From: Ancylobacter polymorphus
Lineage (GTDB): Bacteria; Pseudomonadota; Alphaproteobacteria; Rhizobiales; Xanthobacteraceae
Length of the DNA: 24,181 nucleotides
NCBI RefSeq assembly: GCF_022836935.1
Contig: NZ_CP083244.1
Coordinates: forward strand, 1 to 24,181
Direction: 5' to 3'
The notes beneath the pieces were generated by a model. It did no database searches. It saw nothing but the letters and a program-made list of their open reading frames with translations, and was not told where the DNA came from. Both the position numbers and the translations under genes were made by a program. Of the stretch, positions 8,191-15,386 are shown piece by piece. Positions within the stretch are counted from its first letter, which is position 1. Each line of letters begins with the position of its first letter.

Positions 8191-8218
8191 ATATGTGATA
8201 ATGTCCTTTATCAAATAA
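8191..8218. other. Dif/Xer-like 11-6-11 site upstream of the recombinase operon
   Basis: ATATGTGATAA (8191-8201), a 6-base centre TGTCCT and TTATCAAATAA (8208-8218) form two 11-base arms with inner inverted repeats TGATAA/TTATCA. This is the geometry of Xer dif/pdif sites, where arms typically end in ATAA and begin with TTAT. The outer bases match dif poorly. It lies 15 bases before the GIY-YIG gene, in an operon with a tyrosine recombinase. It could equally be the operator or promoter of that operon. Confidence 0.35.
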
Positions 8219-8233
8219 AAGAAAGCTGGATTT

Positions 8234-8776
8234 ATGACGCCTGCGGAGATCCTCGCGTTGTCCCATAAGCTGGAGGCAGGAAGGCGTCCTCTGGCGGACA
8301 TGCCCCTGCTGCACGGTCCCGGCGTCTATGCCTTTTATCTGGTGGAAGCCGGTCAGCTTGCGCCGATCGAGGTGGATCCAGCCCGGCCCCTCTATATCGG
8401 TATGACCGACCAGTGCCTGAGCATCCGAAACCACTTCGGGCACGCGCACAGCGGGTTTTCGACCTTCCGGCGGTCGCTTGGCGCCATTCTCAAATCCGCG
8501 CTCGGATTACGCGCCATATCCCGAAGCCCGGGCTCCAAGTCCACTTTGTTCCGCTTCACAGACGAGGGCGAACAGCGCCTGACGGAGTGGATGCGGGACA
8601 GTCTGCAGGGAGCTCAGCACCCCATACCCGCAGATGCCCTCGCGTCCGAGAAAAAGCTCATTGCGGCACTGCATCCTGCCTTGAACCTGACCGACTGGCC
8701 CAACCCGCAGCGGCCCCTGATTAAACGGTTCCGCCATGCATGTGCCGTCGAAGTGCAGCAGGGGGAAGGCCGATGA
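8234..8776 (+). CDS. GIY-YIG nuclease-superfamily protein
   Basis: This is a 180-residue protein. The core GIY-YIG signature is visible: GPGVYAFYL at 28-36 (the 'GIY' as GVY) and PLYIGMTD at 52-59 (the 'YIG'). Basic residues follow in SIRNHF and STFRRSLG, an acidic residue sits in SEKKLI (Glu139), and LNLTDW (150-155) holds an Asn. These fit the metal-binding Glu and structural Asn of the fold. Such proteins nick or cut DNA in repair, restriction or mobile-element settings. No extra DNA-binding domain is seen. The last codons overlap the recombinase start (ATGA, 8773-8776), so the two are made together. A role in processing DNA for the recombinase, or in defence with the R-M genes upstream, is inference. 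Activity is not certain because the Arg position of the family is loosely matched. Confidence 0.75.
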   Translation: MTPAEILALSHKLEAGRRPLADMPLLHGPGVYAFYLVEAGQLAPIEVDPARPLYIGMTDQCLSIRNHFGHAHSGFSTFRRSLGAILKSALGLRAISRSPGSKSTLFRFTDEGEQRLTEWMRDSLQGAQHPIPADALASEKKLIAALHPALNLTDWPNPQRPLIKRFRHACAVEVQQGEGR

Positions 8777-9735
8777 TGGACCTCTCAGTTCAACACGGGG
8801 TCGGAGGCTCGCTGCCGTCGCTGGTCCACGCGGCCGACGAGCGCGCCCAGATGCGCTTCCTCGACTTCTTCACCGCGAACATCCGCAACCCCCACACCCG
8901 CCGCGCCTACGGCCGCGCCGTGACCGATTTCCTGACCTGGTGCGCGGACCAGGGCGTGACGGGGCTGGGCGAGGTGCGCCCGCTGCACGTCTCGGCATGG
9001 GTGGAAATGCAGACCCGCTCGCACGCGGCACCGACCGCCAAGCAGCGGCTGGCGGCGGTGCGGCACCTTTTCGACTGGCTGGTGACCGGGCAGGTCGTGC
9101 CGGTGAACCCGGCCGCATCGGTGCGCGGCCCCTCGCACAGCGTGAAGCGGGGGCGGACGCCGGTGCTGGCGCCGGAGGAGGCGCGGGCGCTGCTGGACGC
9201 GATCGACGTGACCACGCCCATCGGCCTGCGGGACCGGGCCCTTATCGGTCTGATGGTCTATTCGTTCGCGCGGGTGGGTGCGGCGCTCTCGATGAAGGTC
9301 GAGGACGTTTATGTGCAGAACCGGCGCCTGTGGGTGCGGCTGCACGAGAAGGGCGGCAAGCGGCATGAGATGCCCTGCCACCACAATCTCGAGATCTACC
9401 TGCACGCCTATATCGACGGCTGCGGGCTTGCTGTGGATCCGCGCGGGCCGCTGTTCCGCACGATCGGGCGCGGCACGGGTGAGCTGACGGAAAGCCCCCT
9501 CCCCCAGGCCAATGCCTATGCGATGATCGGGCGGCGTGCGGCGGCGGCCGGGATCGCCACCAAGGTCGGAAACCACACGTTCCGCGCGACCGGCATCACG
9601 GCTTACCTGAAGAATGGCGGGACGCTCGAGCGGGCGGCCGCCATGGCCAACCATTCGTCGACGCGCACAACCCAGCTCTATGACCGGCGGTCGGATGAGG
9701 TGACGCTGGACGAGGTGGAGCGGGTGCTGATCTGA
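8773..9735 (+). CDS. Tyrosine recombinase (XerC/D-like integrase)
   Basis: The start at ATG 8773 has a GGGGGAAGG ribosome site and a 4-base overlap with the upstream stop, giving 320 residues. Residues 25-120 are the SAM-like core-binding domain (FLDFFTANIRNPHTRRAYGRAVTDFL and on). Catalytic residues of the C-terminal domain are all present: Arg167 (SFARVGA), Lys196 region (EKGGKRHE), His268 and Arg271 (HTFRATG), His294 (MANHSS) and the nucleophile Tyr303 (QLYDRRS). The length equals XerC/D. It could resolve plasmid multimers or move a module. The nearby 11-6-11 palindrome is a candidate substrate. The frame is intact, so the enzyme should be active. Confidence 0.92.
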   Translation: MMDLSVQHGVGGSLPSLVHAADERAQMRFLDFFTANIRNPHTRRAYGRAVTDFLTWCADQGVTGLGEVRPLHVSAWVEMQTRSHAAPTAKQRLAAVRHLFDWLVTGQVVPVNPAASVRGPSHSVKRGRTPVLAPEEARALLDAIDVTTPIGLRDRALIGLMVYSFARVGAALSMKVEDVYVQNRRLWVRLHEKGGKRHEMPCHHNLEIYLHAYIDGCGLAVDPRGPLFRTIGRGTGELTESPLPQANAYAMIGRRAAAAGIATKVGNHTFRATGITAYLKNGGTLERAAAMANHSSTRTTQLYDRRSDEVTLDEVERVLI

Positions 9736-9832
9736 CGTCTGCTACCAGTCACCCTTGCAGAGACACAAGTTTGTGGCATTGTTGATTGTACAACGCCGCG
9801 TCTCACAACGGTCATTTACGGATCACGAATCC

Positions 9833-10684
9833 ATGACAGATGCGCTCCCGCCAAATCTTCGTATCAACGTGCTTCCAAAAACGTTTCACTGGAAATCTTC
9901 TGGAAAAGAGATACTATATTGGGATGATGCAGATAATTGGGAGGAAAATGAATATCCAAATCAGCCTGAATCAACAGCGATATTTCGTGACTCAACCAAT
10001 GAATTTATCGATATATTGGTACGCTCTCATGTCGTAATAGCAAATATATGGTTCGAGTGTCAGTATACATCATATTCGATTCAGCCGGAAGGGAGTCCCG
10101 AAAAGTCTATTATGTATTTTTCCACAGGCCAGCAGTTGGCGAATATTGTTTTAACTGAGAAAAATACTAAAGATCATCATATTCCGATGATGATAATGCA
10201 CAGCTGCAAGGGTCAATGGGGCCCTGGCTGGTCTATGCCGACAATACCATTTCATGGCCTGACATATAAGGTGCCTTACGTCCCATCAAAATCGAAAATT
10301 GTGTACTCTGGCCCAATCGGAAGTTACAAAGGCGCCCCTAGGGCCTCCATTAACATAAATGGATATATTGATGTTGAATTAAGTGGCGTAAATACATTCA
10401 TTGGACCAATAGATGTTCGTCGGGGCCGGCTTATAGTAAAGAATACCCTATCAATTCCAGATGGAATAAATATATCTTTGTATGATCCTGGCGAGATAGT
10501 TTTGGAAAAGGGCGTTATTGCCAGGGTCGGGAAATTTATGATTAATGGTGATGAATTGCCGCCGGGAATTTATAGATCAGCAGATTATTTGAATTTATAC
10601 CAATCCGAAAATCAGATGATTGATCAATCGTCCTTAATACATGGACTTAAGGGGGAGGGTATTTTAATTTCTGGATCAAATTAG
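9833..10684 (+). CDS. AT-rich orphan with autotransporter-type beta-strand repeat features
   Basis: I do not recognise a named family for this 283-residue protein (start ATG 9833; the frame is open upstream to a TTG at 9755, and neither start has a strong ribosome site). The N-terminus, with FHWKSSGKEI and YWDDADNWEENEYP, has the 'W-G...W-dA-NW...P' opening common before autotransporter-associated beta-strand repeats. The segment VELSGVNTFIGPIDVRRGRLIV matches one such repeat, and GDELPPGIY near the end fits the family's final strand. That suggests a right-handed beta-helix. No signal peptide, anchor or translocator domain is visible, so it may be cytoplasmic, a fragment, or exported in another way. 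Base composition is far lower in G+C than its neighbours, which points to recent transfer. Stand-alone transcription is likely. Confidence 0.6.
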   Translation: MTDALPPNLRINVLPKTFHWKSSGKEILYWDDADNWEENEYPNQPESTAIFRDSTNEFIDILVRSHVVIANIWFECQYTSYSIQPEGSPEKSIMYFSTGQQLANIVLTEKNTKDHHIPMMIMHSCKGQWGPGWSMPTIPFHGLTYKVPYVPSKSKIVYSGPIGSYKGAPRASININGYIDVELSGVNTFIGPIDVRRGRLIVKNTLSIPDGINISLYDPGEIVLEKGVIARVGKFMINGDELPPGIYRSADYLNLYQSENQMIDQSSLIHGLKGEGILISGSN

Positions 10685-10753
10685 CGCAATGTTCAATCGA
10701 AGCTGCGTACGTGCACATCTACCTTGGAAATTTCTAGTGTTCACGAAACTAGA

Positions 10754-10769
10754 CCCACCTTACGGTGGG
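10754..10769 (-). terminator. Terminator of the 136-residue minus-strand gene
   Basis: CCCACC (10754-10759), loop TTAC and GGTGGG (10764-10769) form a perfect 6-bp stem directly after the stop codon at 10772. On the minus strand the stem is followed by TCTAGTTT, a short T-rich tail, so it is a plausible intrinsic terminator for that gene. Confidence 0.6.
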
Positions 10770-10771
10770 CC

Positions 10772-11182
10772 CTAGCTGATGCCTGATAACTCGAAATAAA
10801 GCCCGTCCCTGATGGCGTACCCGGTATCGAGCCCGATGCGCCCGAGCCGCGCCTCGAACACGAGGTAGCGCTCGCCGTCTTCCGGGTCGGTGAACCAGCC
10901 GATGAGCGGGAACCGCCACTGGCTGGCCTTGCCGCGCCAGGTGACGAGGGCGACCAGCACGGGATCGCCGTAGCGGTCGTAGAGGCGCCGGAATCCGGCG
11001 ACTGCAGCGGTCGGGTCGGCCTCCTTCCGCTGATGGACGAAACCGACGAACTCCGACCACGGCACGATGTCGGAGAAATGCCCGGCGAGCCGGGCGGCAG
11101 GATCCGCCCCTTTCCAGAGGGCCGGGTCGATGGCGATCTGTCGGGCTGAACGGGGCACAGGGTGATCCTTGGGCCTCCGCAT
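10772..11182 (-). CDS. Conserved-looking protein of unknown function (136 aa)
   Basis: No family recognised. It is a soluble, mixed alpha/beta protein with the notable stretches DIVPWSEFVGFVHQRKEADP, LVALVTWRGKASQWRFPLIG and WFTDPEDGERYLVF. It lacks a signal peptide and membrane segments. Codon use fits the high-G+C backbone and the frame is clean, so it is a real gene. The ATG at 11182 has no good ribosome site before it. A GTG 27 bases further in follows AAGGATC and could be the true start. It lies downstream of the secreted repeat protein on the opposite side of a stretch with G+C-rich inverted repeats (11183-11303), where its promoter must sit. Confidence 0.65.
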   Translation of the reverse strand: MRRPKDHPVPRSARQIAIDPALWKGADPAARLAGHFSDIVPWSEFVGFVHQRKEADPTAAVAGFRRLYDRYGDPVLVALVTWRGKASQWRFPLIGWFTDPEDGERYLVFEARLGRIGLDTGYAIRDGLYFELSGIS

Positions 11183-11303
11183 GCGCCGGGAGGCGGTGCG
11201 GGGCCGGAGGCCGTAAAAGGGGATAGCTGATAGGGATCGTTTTACCAGCGGGGGCTGGTGGCGTCATGCCGGGTGCCGCCCGGAGCAGCAGTCACAAGAC
11301 GTC

Positions 11304-13547
11304 CTAGCGAGGCATACACATGTACTGTTTGCCATTGGAGTAGCGCAGGGTGCCATACCTCTCGGGCGTGCAGGGCAGGTTATCGTTGTCGGCGAGCTTG
11401 ACGTAGGTAGCTGAGACGGTGCCGGACACCTCGAAGCGTGCTGTGGGGCTGGCGGTTCCGATTCCGATGAAGGATGTGCTTACGATGCGCATTGCTTCGG
11501 TGCTTGATGCGCTGAATACGATCTGGTCATTACCGATGTTGCCCGAGCCATCGATGCGGGCAGAGCCTGACCCGAATTTCAGCCCGCCTCCAGCAGGCAC
11601 ATAGAAGCTATAGCCATAGACATTTCCTGCGGCATAGAACGCATTAGCGCCCAGCCAGGCAGGTGATCCGCTTCCGATCCCCACGCTTCCGGTGGTGCTG
11701 GAGATGCTGAAAGTGTTGTAGGCCTTCAGGTATCCGGTCTCATCGCGGAACACGATGGAACCTGAGAGGCCGCTGGCGATGCTGGGCGAGGCCGAGGCTA
11801 CGCCCGTCAGGCCCGAGCCATCCCCCATGAACCGGGTGGCGGAGACGGTGCCGGACACCTCGAAGCGTGCTGTGGGGCTAGCGGTTCCGATACCGACATA
11901 CCCACTCGAAACAATCCGCATCGCCTCAGTATAAGAGGTCATAAGGGCTAAACTTGCAGTCGCTATCGTACTACTGGGGAAGTACAACCCAGTACCAACA
12001 TCGCCAAATCGGAGATAACCACCATACGACTGTGCCGAATCGCGAATAATAAGTCTCGCCGAACCAGCACCAGAGCCAATTTCAACTTGCCCGCCAAAAT
12101 AGCCGGAACTCGCGCTGACACGCCCTGTCGCGCTCACCCCCAGCGTCACCAGCCCGCGAGTCGGGTCAAACCACCCGGTATTGGTGCCCGCTTGCGTGAG
12201 CGAGACGAAGCCCGTACCGGAGACAGCTACCATGCTGGTCGTACCACTCACAATGCGGTCAGCCGTGCTGGCCACCACGCCGGTCAAGCCGCTCCCATCC
12301 CCCACAAAACGCGTCGCAGTCACGGTGCCGCTGGTGTTCAGCCCCCCGGCGAGGATTATGCCCGTGGTGGTCACTTCCACAACGTTCCCGTCCCCCAGTA
12401 CCACCTGGTTGGCCCTGCTGGGCTGCGCGTTGTAACCCAGCGCTGTCACGTTGCTATATGTATTCGATGTGGCCGCATTATAACCAACGGCGGTTATATT
12501 TGATGCGGTATTGAATCGAGCTGAACCCAGGCCAACAGTGGTAACTTGGCTGCCACTGTTATATTGTGCCGCATTATAACCAATCGCAGTCACATTGCTC
12601 CCGGCATTATATTGCCCCGAGCGGAAACCGGTAGCAGTTAGGTAGTGCCCGGTATTGACTTCACCCGATGAAAACCCCGACATCGTACTTTCGGCGCCGG
12701 TATTGCTACGCCCGGCATAATTGCCCAGCATAGTCGCATAGTTGTTCGTGTTGTTCTGCCCGGCATAGCCGCCAAACGCGGCCACATTGGCACCCGTATT
12801 ATTCTGCGCCGCCATATAGCCGGTGGCGGTCAGGGTGGTGCCGGAGGAAAGCTGCCCGGCATAGTTCCCCATCACGGTAACCGCCGAACTGCTGTTATAT
12901 TGCCCGGCCCCAAAACCGGCGGCGACCACGTTCGCACCCGCATTGAATTGCCCGGCAGAAGCCCCTAGGGCCACGATATTGGCGCCGGTGTTGTACTGGG
13001 CCGCCGCATAACCAACTGCGGTGGTGGTGGTGTAGAGGGTGCCCGCGGCATTGCCGGCGTAGCGGCCGACCACCACACTTGCGGTCCCGGTCACAATATC
13101 AATGGTTCCACGCACAGCCAGGTCGGTGGTGGAAATACGCCCGGTACTGCTCACCCCCAGCGTCACCAACCCGCGCGCGGGATCGAACCAGCCGGTGTTG
13201 GTGCCCGCCTGGGTGAGGGAGACGAAGCCAGTCCCGGAAACCGCCAGCAGACTGGTGGTGCCAGACACGATACGGTCGGCGGTGCTGGCCACCACCCCGG
13301 TGAGGCCGGAGCCATCTCCCACAAACCGGCTTGCGGAGATGCTTCCATCGGCTCCGACCTCCGGCGCATAAGTGGGGCACCCCACATCGGTCATGCTGGC
13401 TCCCACACAGATCCGCCCGGCATTCATACCCATCGTGGCGGAGACTGTTGCGAGATTCATCCAGTCATCGGCGGCATGCGATGCCGCCGCCAGCCCCCAA
13501 GTCAGAACAAGGGCAGCGCCAGCGGTGCGGAGCATGCGGAACGGCAT
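11304..13547 (-). CDS. Secreted tail-fibre/YadA-head-like repeat protein
   Basis: This 747-residue protein begins with a classical Sec signal peptide (MLRTAGAALVLTWGLAAASHA, cleavage near residue 26). The start at 13547 has AGGA seven bases upstream. Residues 72-140 and 411-480 are two copies of one module (RFVGDGSGLTGVVASTADRI, then SLTQAGTNTGWFDP). Residues 178-369 are twelve repeats of exactly 16 residues, pattern xGYxAGQYNTGANVTA, like the beta-roll of YadA heads. Residues 535-574 and 678-714 repeat TEAMRIV...GIGTASPTARFEVSGTVSA, a motif common in phage tail fibres. A final Cys pair (CTPERYGTLRYSNGKQYMC, 726-744) would cap the protein. There is no membrane anchor, YadA barrel or S74 chaperone domain. 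It is probably a secreted or cell-bound trimeric fibre; its role on a plasmid, for example in attachment, is unknown. Confidence 0.75.
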   Translation of the reverse strand: MPFRMLRTAGAALVLTWGLAAASHAADDWMNLATVSATMGMNAGRICVGASMTDVGCPTYAPEVGADGSISASRFVGDGSGLTGVVASTADRIVSGTTSLLAVSGTGFVSLTQAGTNTGWFDPARGLVTLGVSSTGRISTTDLAVRGTIDIVTGTASVVVGRYAGNAAGTLYTTTTAVGYAAAQYNTGANIVALGASAGQFNAGANVVAAGFGAGQYNSSSAVTVMGNYAGQLSSGTTLTATGYMAAQNNTGANVAAFGGYAGQNNTNNYATMLGNYAGRSNTGAESTMSGFSSGEVNTGHYLTATGFRSGQYNAGSNVTAIGYNAAQYNSGSQVTTVGLGSARFNTASNITAVGYNAATSNTYSNVTALGYNAQPSRANQVVLGDGNVVEVTTTGIILAGGLNTSGTVTATRFVGDGSGLTGVVASTADRIVSGTTSMVAVSGTGFVSLTQAGTNTGWFDPTRGLVTLGVSATGRVSASSGYFGGQVEIGSGAGSARLIIRDSAQSYGGYLRFGDVGTGLYFPSSTIATASLALMTSYTEAMRIVSSGYVGIGTASPTARFEVSGTVSATRFMGDGSGLTGVASASPSIASGLSGSIVFRDETGYLKAYNTFSISSTTGSVGIGSGSPAWLGANAFYAAGNVYGYSFYVPAGGGLKFGSGSARIDGSGNIGNDQIVFSASSTEAMRIVSTSFIGIGTASPTARFEVSGTVSATYVKLADNDNLPCTPERYGTLRYSNGKQYMCMPR
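11413..11467 (-). repeat. 55-bp near-identical duplication within the fibre gene (copy 1; copy 2 at 11842-11896)
   Basis: The two segments differ at only two bases and encode the same SPTARFEVSGTVSA module. The longer module pair (13128-13334 and 12108-12317) has diverged clearly at the DNA level. The near-identity here therefore points to a recent duplication or gene conversion. Confidence 0.8.
12441..13016 (-). repeat. Twelve 48-bp coding repeats (16-residue beta-roll units)
   Basis: These repeats encode residues 178-369 of the secreted protein. Every unit is 16 codons with no length variation, Gly at position 2 and mostly Asn at position 9. The DNA of the units has diverged while the protein pattern is kept, which suggests selection for structure rather than a fresh tandem expansion. 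A thirteenth, incomplete unit follows (LGYNAQPSRANQ). Confidence 0.85.
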
Positions 13548-13881
13548 GGGTCATCCTGACCCGCATCCCCTGCCTTGCCAACGGGTTGGGCCCGCTTCGC
13601 CGGGGCCGGTATGGCGTCCCTGCAACGCCCTGCCCTCCTCCGGGCGCGGCAGTCGGGGCGCGGGTGCGGTTCCGGGTCTCCCGTAGCCGTCCACGCGCGC
13701 GGCCGAGAAGCGGTCGGAAGATGCGGAGGGCCCTCCCCCGGTCAATCCGCTGCCCGCTCCGTTCTCTGGCGCTCCCGTGTGGCGGGTGACCGGGTGCGCC
13801 TGCGGCTTGAGGCGCCCGCCGCCTTTGCACTCCCGACCGGCCGCGACAGGCGTGGCCGGAAAACCAACGGGAGAACCCCAC
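13548..13881 (+). other. G+C-rich gene-free leader before the small plasmid ORF
   Basis: No convincing gene lies in this 334-base stretch. It holds several G+C-rich inverted repeats, including CCGGCC/GGCCGG near 13830-13860, and a 32-base element (13749-13780) that recurs at 20628. Promoters for the divergent fibre gene and for the rightward pair 13882-14741 should lie here, but no clear -10/-35 is visible. Confidence 0.5.
13749..13780 (+). promoter_or_regulatory. Leader repeat, copy 1
   Basis: GCTGCCCGCTCC, followed by a variable TTC and CGCTCCCGTGT, occurs here and at 20628-20658 with two substitutions and one inserted base. Each copy sits about 100-110 bases before a small rightward ORF (13882 and 20768). 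Shared position before small plasmid genes suggests a common regulatory or single-stranded-DNA element. Confidence 0.55.
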
Positions 13882-14085
13882 ATGAAACACACCCGCACCA
13901 CCCCGCCCAGCCACGTCGTCTTCGTGGTCGAGGGCGAGGGAGACAGCGCCCACTGGACCCGCATCGGCGCCGCATGGCCCCACGATGACGGCGAGGGCTT
14001 CAACCTGAAACTGGCCTGCATGCCGCTCGATGGCCGCGTGGTCATCCGCAAGCTAAAGCCCAAGGACATGGAGGCGGGGCGATGA
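13882..14085 (+). CDS. Small conserved plasmid protein (67 aa)
   Basis: The protein contains WTRIGAAWPHDDGEGFNLKL followed by PLDGRVVIRKLKP. This is the typical 'RIGaAw.HkDGkGFNl.L..lPl.GRiviR' pattern of small proteins common on proteobacterial plasmids; its biochemical role is unknown. The start follows GGGAG. The gene ends in a 4-base overlap with the methyltransferase start (ATGA, 14082-14085), so the two form an operon. The upstream leader repeat suggests joint control with the small gene at 20768. Confidence 0.8.
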   Translation: MKHTRTTPPSHVVFVVEGEGDSAHWTRIGAAWPHDDGEGFNLKLACMPLDGRVVIRKLKPKDMEAGR

Positions 14086-14741
14086 ACGCCCCCCTCCCCT
14101 GCCCCGGCGCGGTGCATCACGGCGACTGCGTCCGCCTGATGGGCCGGATGCCGGAGGCCTGCGTCGACATGGTGCTGACCGATCCGCCCTATCTGTGCCG
14201 CTACCGCTCGCGTGACGGCCGCACGGTGCGCAACGACGACAACGCCCGCTGGCTGGCGCCCGCGTTCGCCGAGATGCACCGCGTGCTGAAACCCGGCGGG
14301 CTGTGCGTGAGCTTCTACGGCTGGCACCAGGTCGACGTGTTCATGGCCGCGTGGCGCGCGGCCGGGTTCCGGCCGGTGGGGCATCTGGTGTTCCCCAAGG
14401 GCTATGCCTCCTCGTCGCGGTTCCTGCGGACCATGCACGAGCAGGCCTATGTGCTGGCGAAGGCGGGGGCTCCCCTGCCCCGCCTGGACCTGCCGGACGT
14501 GCTTCCATGGGCCTACACCGGCAACCGGCTGCACCCGACCCAGAAGCCGGTGGCGGCGCTGCGGCCGGTCATCGAGCGGCTGTGCCCGCCGGGCGGGCTG
14601 GTGCTTGATCCGTTCTGCGGGTCAGGCTCAACCCTGCTGGCGGCCCGGATGGCCGGGCGTCGCGCGATCGGCATGGATCTGGACGCGGGCCATGTGTTCA
14701 CCGCCGGAATGCGGCTCCATGGCGTTGGGAAGGGAGGCTAG
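14082..14741 (+). CDS. Orphan beta-class DNA methyltransferase
   Basis: This is a 219-residue AdoMet-dependent enzyme methylating an exocyclic amino group (N6-adenine or N4-cytosine). Motif IV DPPY is at 34-37. HPTQKP (151-156) and motif I DPFCGSGST (176-184) come after it, which is beta-class order. It is short, with little room for a target-recognition domain (between about 95 and 145). No restriction enzyme overlaps it, but a possible PD-(D/E)XK protein is encoded about 650 bases downstream. Typical roles are protection from host restriction or regulatory methylation. The last codons lie inside a perfect hairpin shared with the convergent gene. Confidence 0.9.
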   Translation: MNAPLPCPGAVHHGDCVRLMGRMPEACVDMVLTDPPYLCRYRSRDGRTVRNDDNARWLAPAFAEMHRVLKPGGLCVSFYGWHQVDVFMAAWRAAGFRPVGHLVFPKGYASSSRFLRTMHEQAYVLAKAGAPLPRLDLPDVLPWAYTGNRLHPTQKPVAALRPVIERLCPPGGLVLDPFCGSGSTLLAARMAGRRAIGMDLDAGHVFTAGMRLHGVGKGG

Positions 14742-14755
14742 CTGCCTCCCTTCCC
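14727..14755. terminator. Bidirectional hairpin holding both convergent stop codons
   Basis: GGGAAGGGAGGC (14727-14738), loop TAGCT and GCCTCCCTTCCC (14744-14755) form a perfect 12-bp stem. The stop codons of the rightward methyltransferase (TAG 14739-14741) and of the leftward gene (TAG on the minus strand, 14738-14740) overlap in CTAG at the loop. There is no T-run, but the stem is strong enough to slow both polymerases. Confidence 0.65.
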
Positions 14756-15310
14756 CGAAGGCGGATGGGCCGTTTCCAGCAGATCATATGAACAGCGGGC
14801 AAGCTCCTCAGCCGTTACCATGAGGATACGTTTCCCGTTGGATAGGCTGCCTCCGTCTTTCTTGAACCTGAGCTCCTCCATCGGTGTCGAGATGATGTTG
14901 AGCCGGATATGGTCGTGGCTCCCGCTGATGGCCGGAAATACGGCGATCACCTCCAGCACGGAGGTTGCGGCAATGGTGGCGGGCGCAGACCGCATCAGCT
15001 CGGAATCGGCCATCTGTTCACGGCTGAGCCGCTTCATCGTCCGCTCATCCTTGGGCTGGACCCTCCATCTCGTCTGTACGGTCACCCATTTGCCGTCGAT
15101 CCACTCCTGATGAGGGTCATCGAACTCGATGCCCCGCGCCAGAAGCTCCTTCATGCGGCTGATGCGCTCATCGATACGGGCGCCTGCAGCGGCGACCGTA
15201 GGATCGCGGTCGCACCCCAGAGCTTTCCAGAGGCGGTCACGATTGCTGTTGATCGTGACGGTCCAGTCGGCAGTCAGAAGCAGCCTCTGGCCCGGAGACG
15301 GCATGCCCAT
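14738..15310 (-). CDS. Unknown protein beside the orphan methyltransferase (190 aa)
   Basis: No family recognised. ATG 15310 is preceded by AAGGGGTGGA at a good distance. A TTG 21 bases further upstream is the alternative start. The N-terminal half is helical and charged (NRDRLWKALGCDRDPTVAAA, then RISRMKELLARGIEF). The middle has WIDGKWVTVQTRWRVQ. The C-terminal half has beta-like stretches (TSVLEVIAVFPAI, HIRLNIIST, KRILMVTAEEL). No signal or membrane segment is present. It is divergent from the nuclease-like gene at 15387 and shares a 76-base promoter region with it. A part in the modification/nuclease locus is possible but unproven. Confidence 0.7.
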   Translation of the reverse strand: MGMPSPGQRLLLTADWTVTINSNRDRLWKALGCDRDPTVAAAGARIDERISRMKELLARGIEFDDPHQEWIDGKWVTVQTRWRVQPKDERTMKRLSREQMADSELMRSAPATIAATSVLEVIAVFPAISGSHDHIRLNIISTPMEELRFKKDGGSLSNGKRILMVTAEELARCSYDLLETAHPPSGKGGS

Positions 15311-15326
15311 CGAAGATCCACCCCTT

Positions 15327-15345
15327 TGCAATCGCCAGGTGCAAT
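15327..15345. promoter_or_regulatory. Palindrome between divergent genes
   Basis: TTGCA (15327-15331) and TGCAA (15341-15345) are inverted arms nine bases apart in the 76-base gap between the divergent genes at 15310 and 15387. The position suggests an operator for both. The arms are short, so this is tentative. Confidence 0.3.
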
Positions 15346-15386
15346 GCTGTACGGGCTCTTTACGCGATCACGGGGGGAGGAAACAG

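Noticed and set aside
10749..11267. Leftward frame MTPPAPAGKTIP... overlapping the 136-residue gene
   Set aside because: After a plausible first 20 residues it becomes an Arg/Pro/His-rich shadow of the real frame. A frameshift linking both cannot be excluded but has no support.
11304..13547. Prophage or tailocin remnant suggested by the tail-fibre motifs
   Set aside because: The protein has a Sec signal peptide and no capsid, tail, holin or lysin genes lie nearby.
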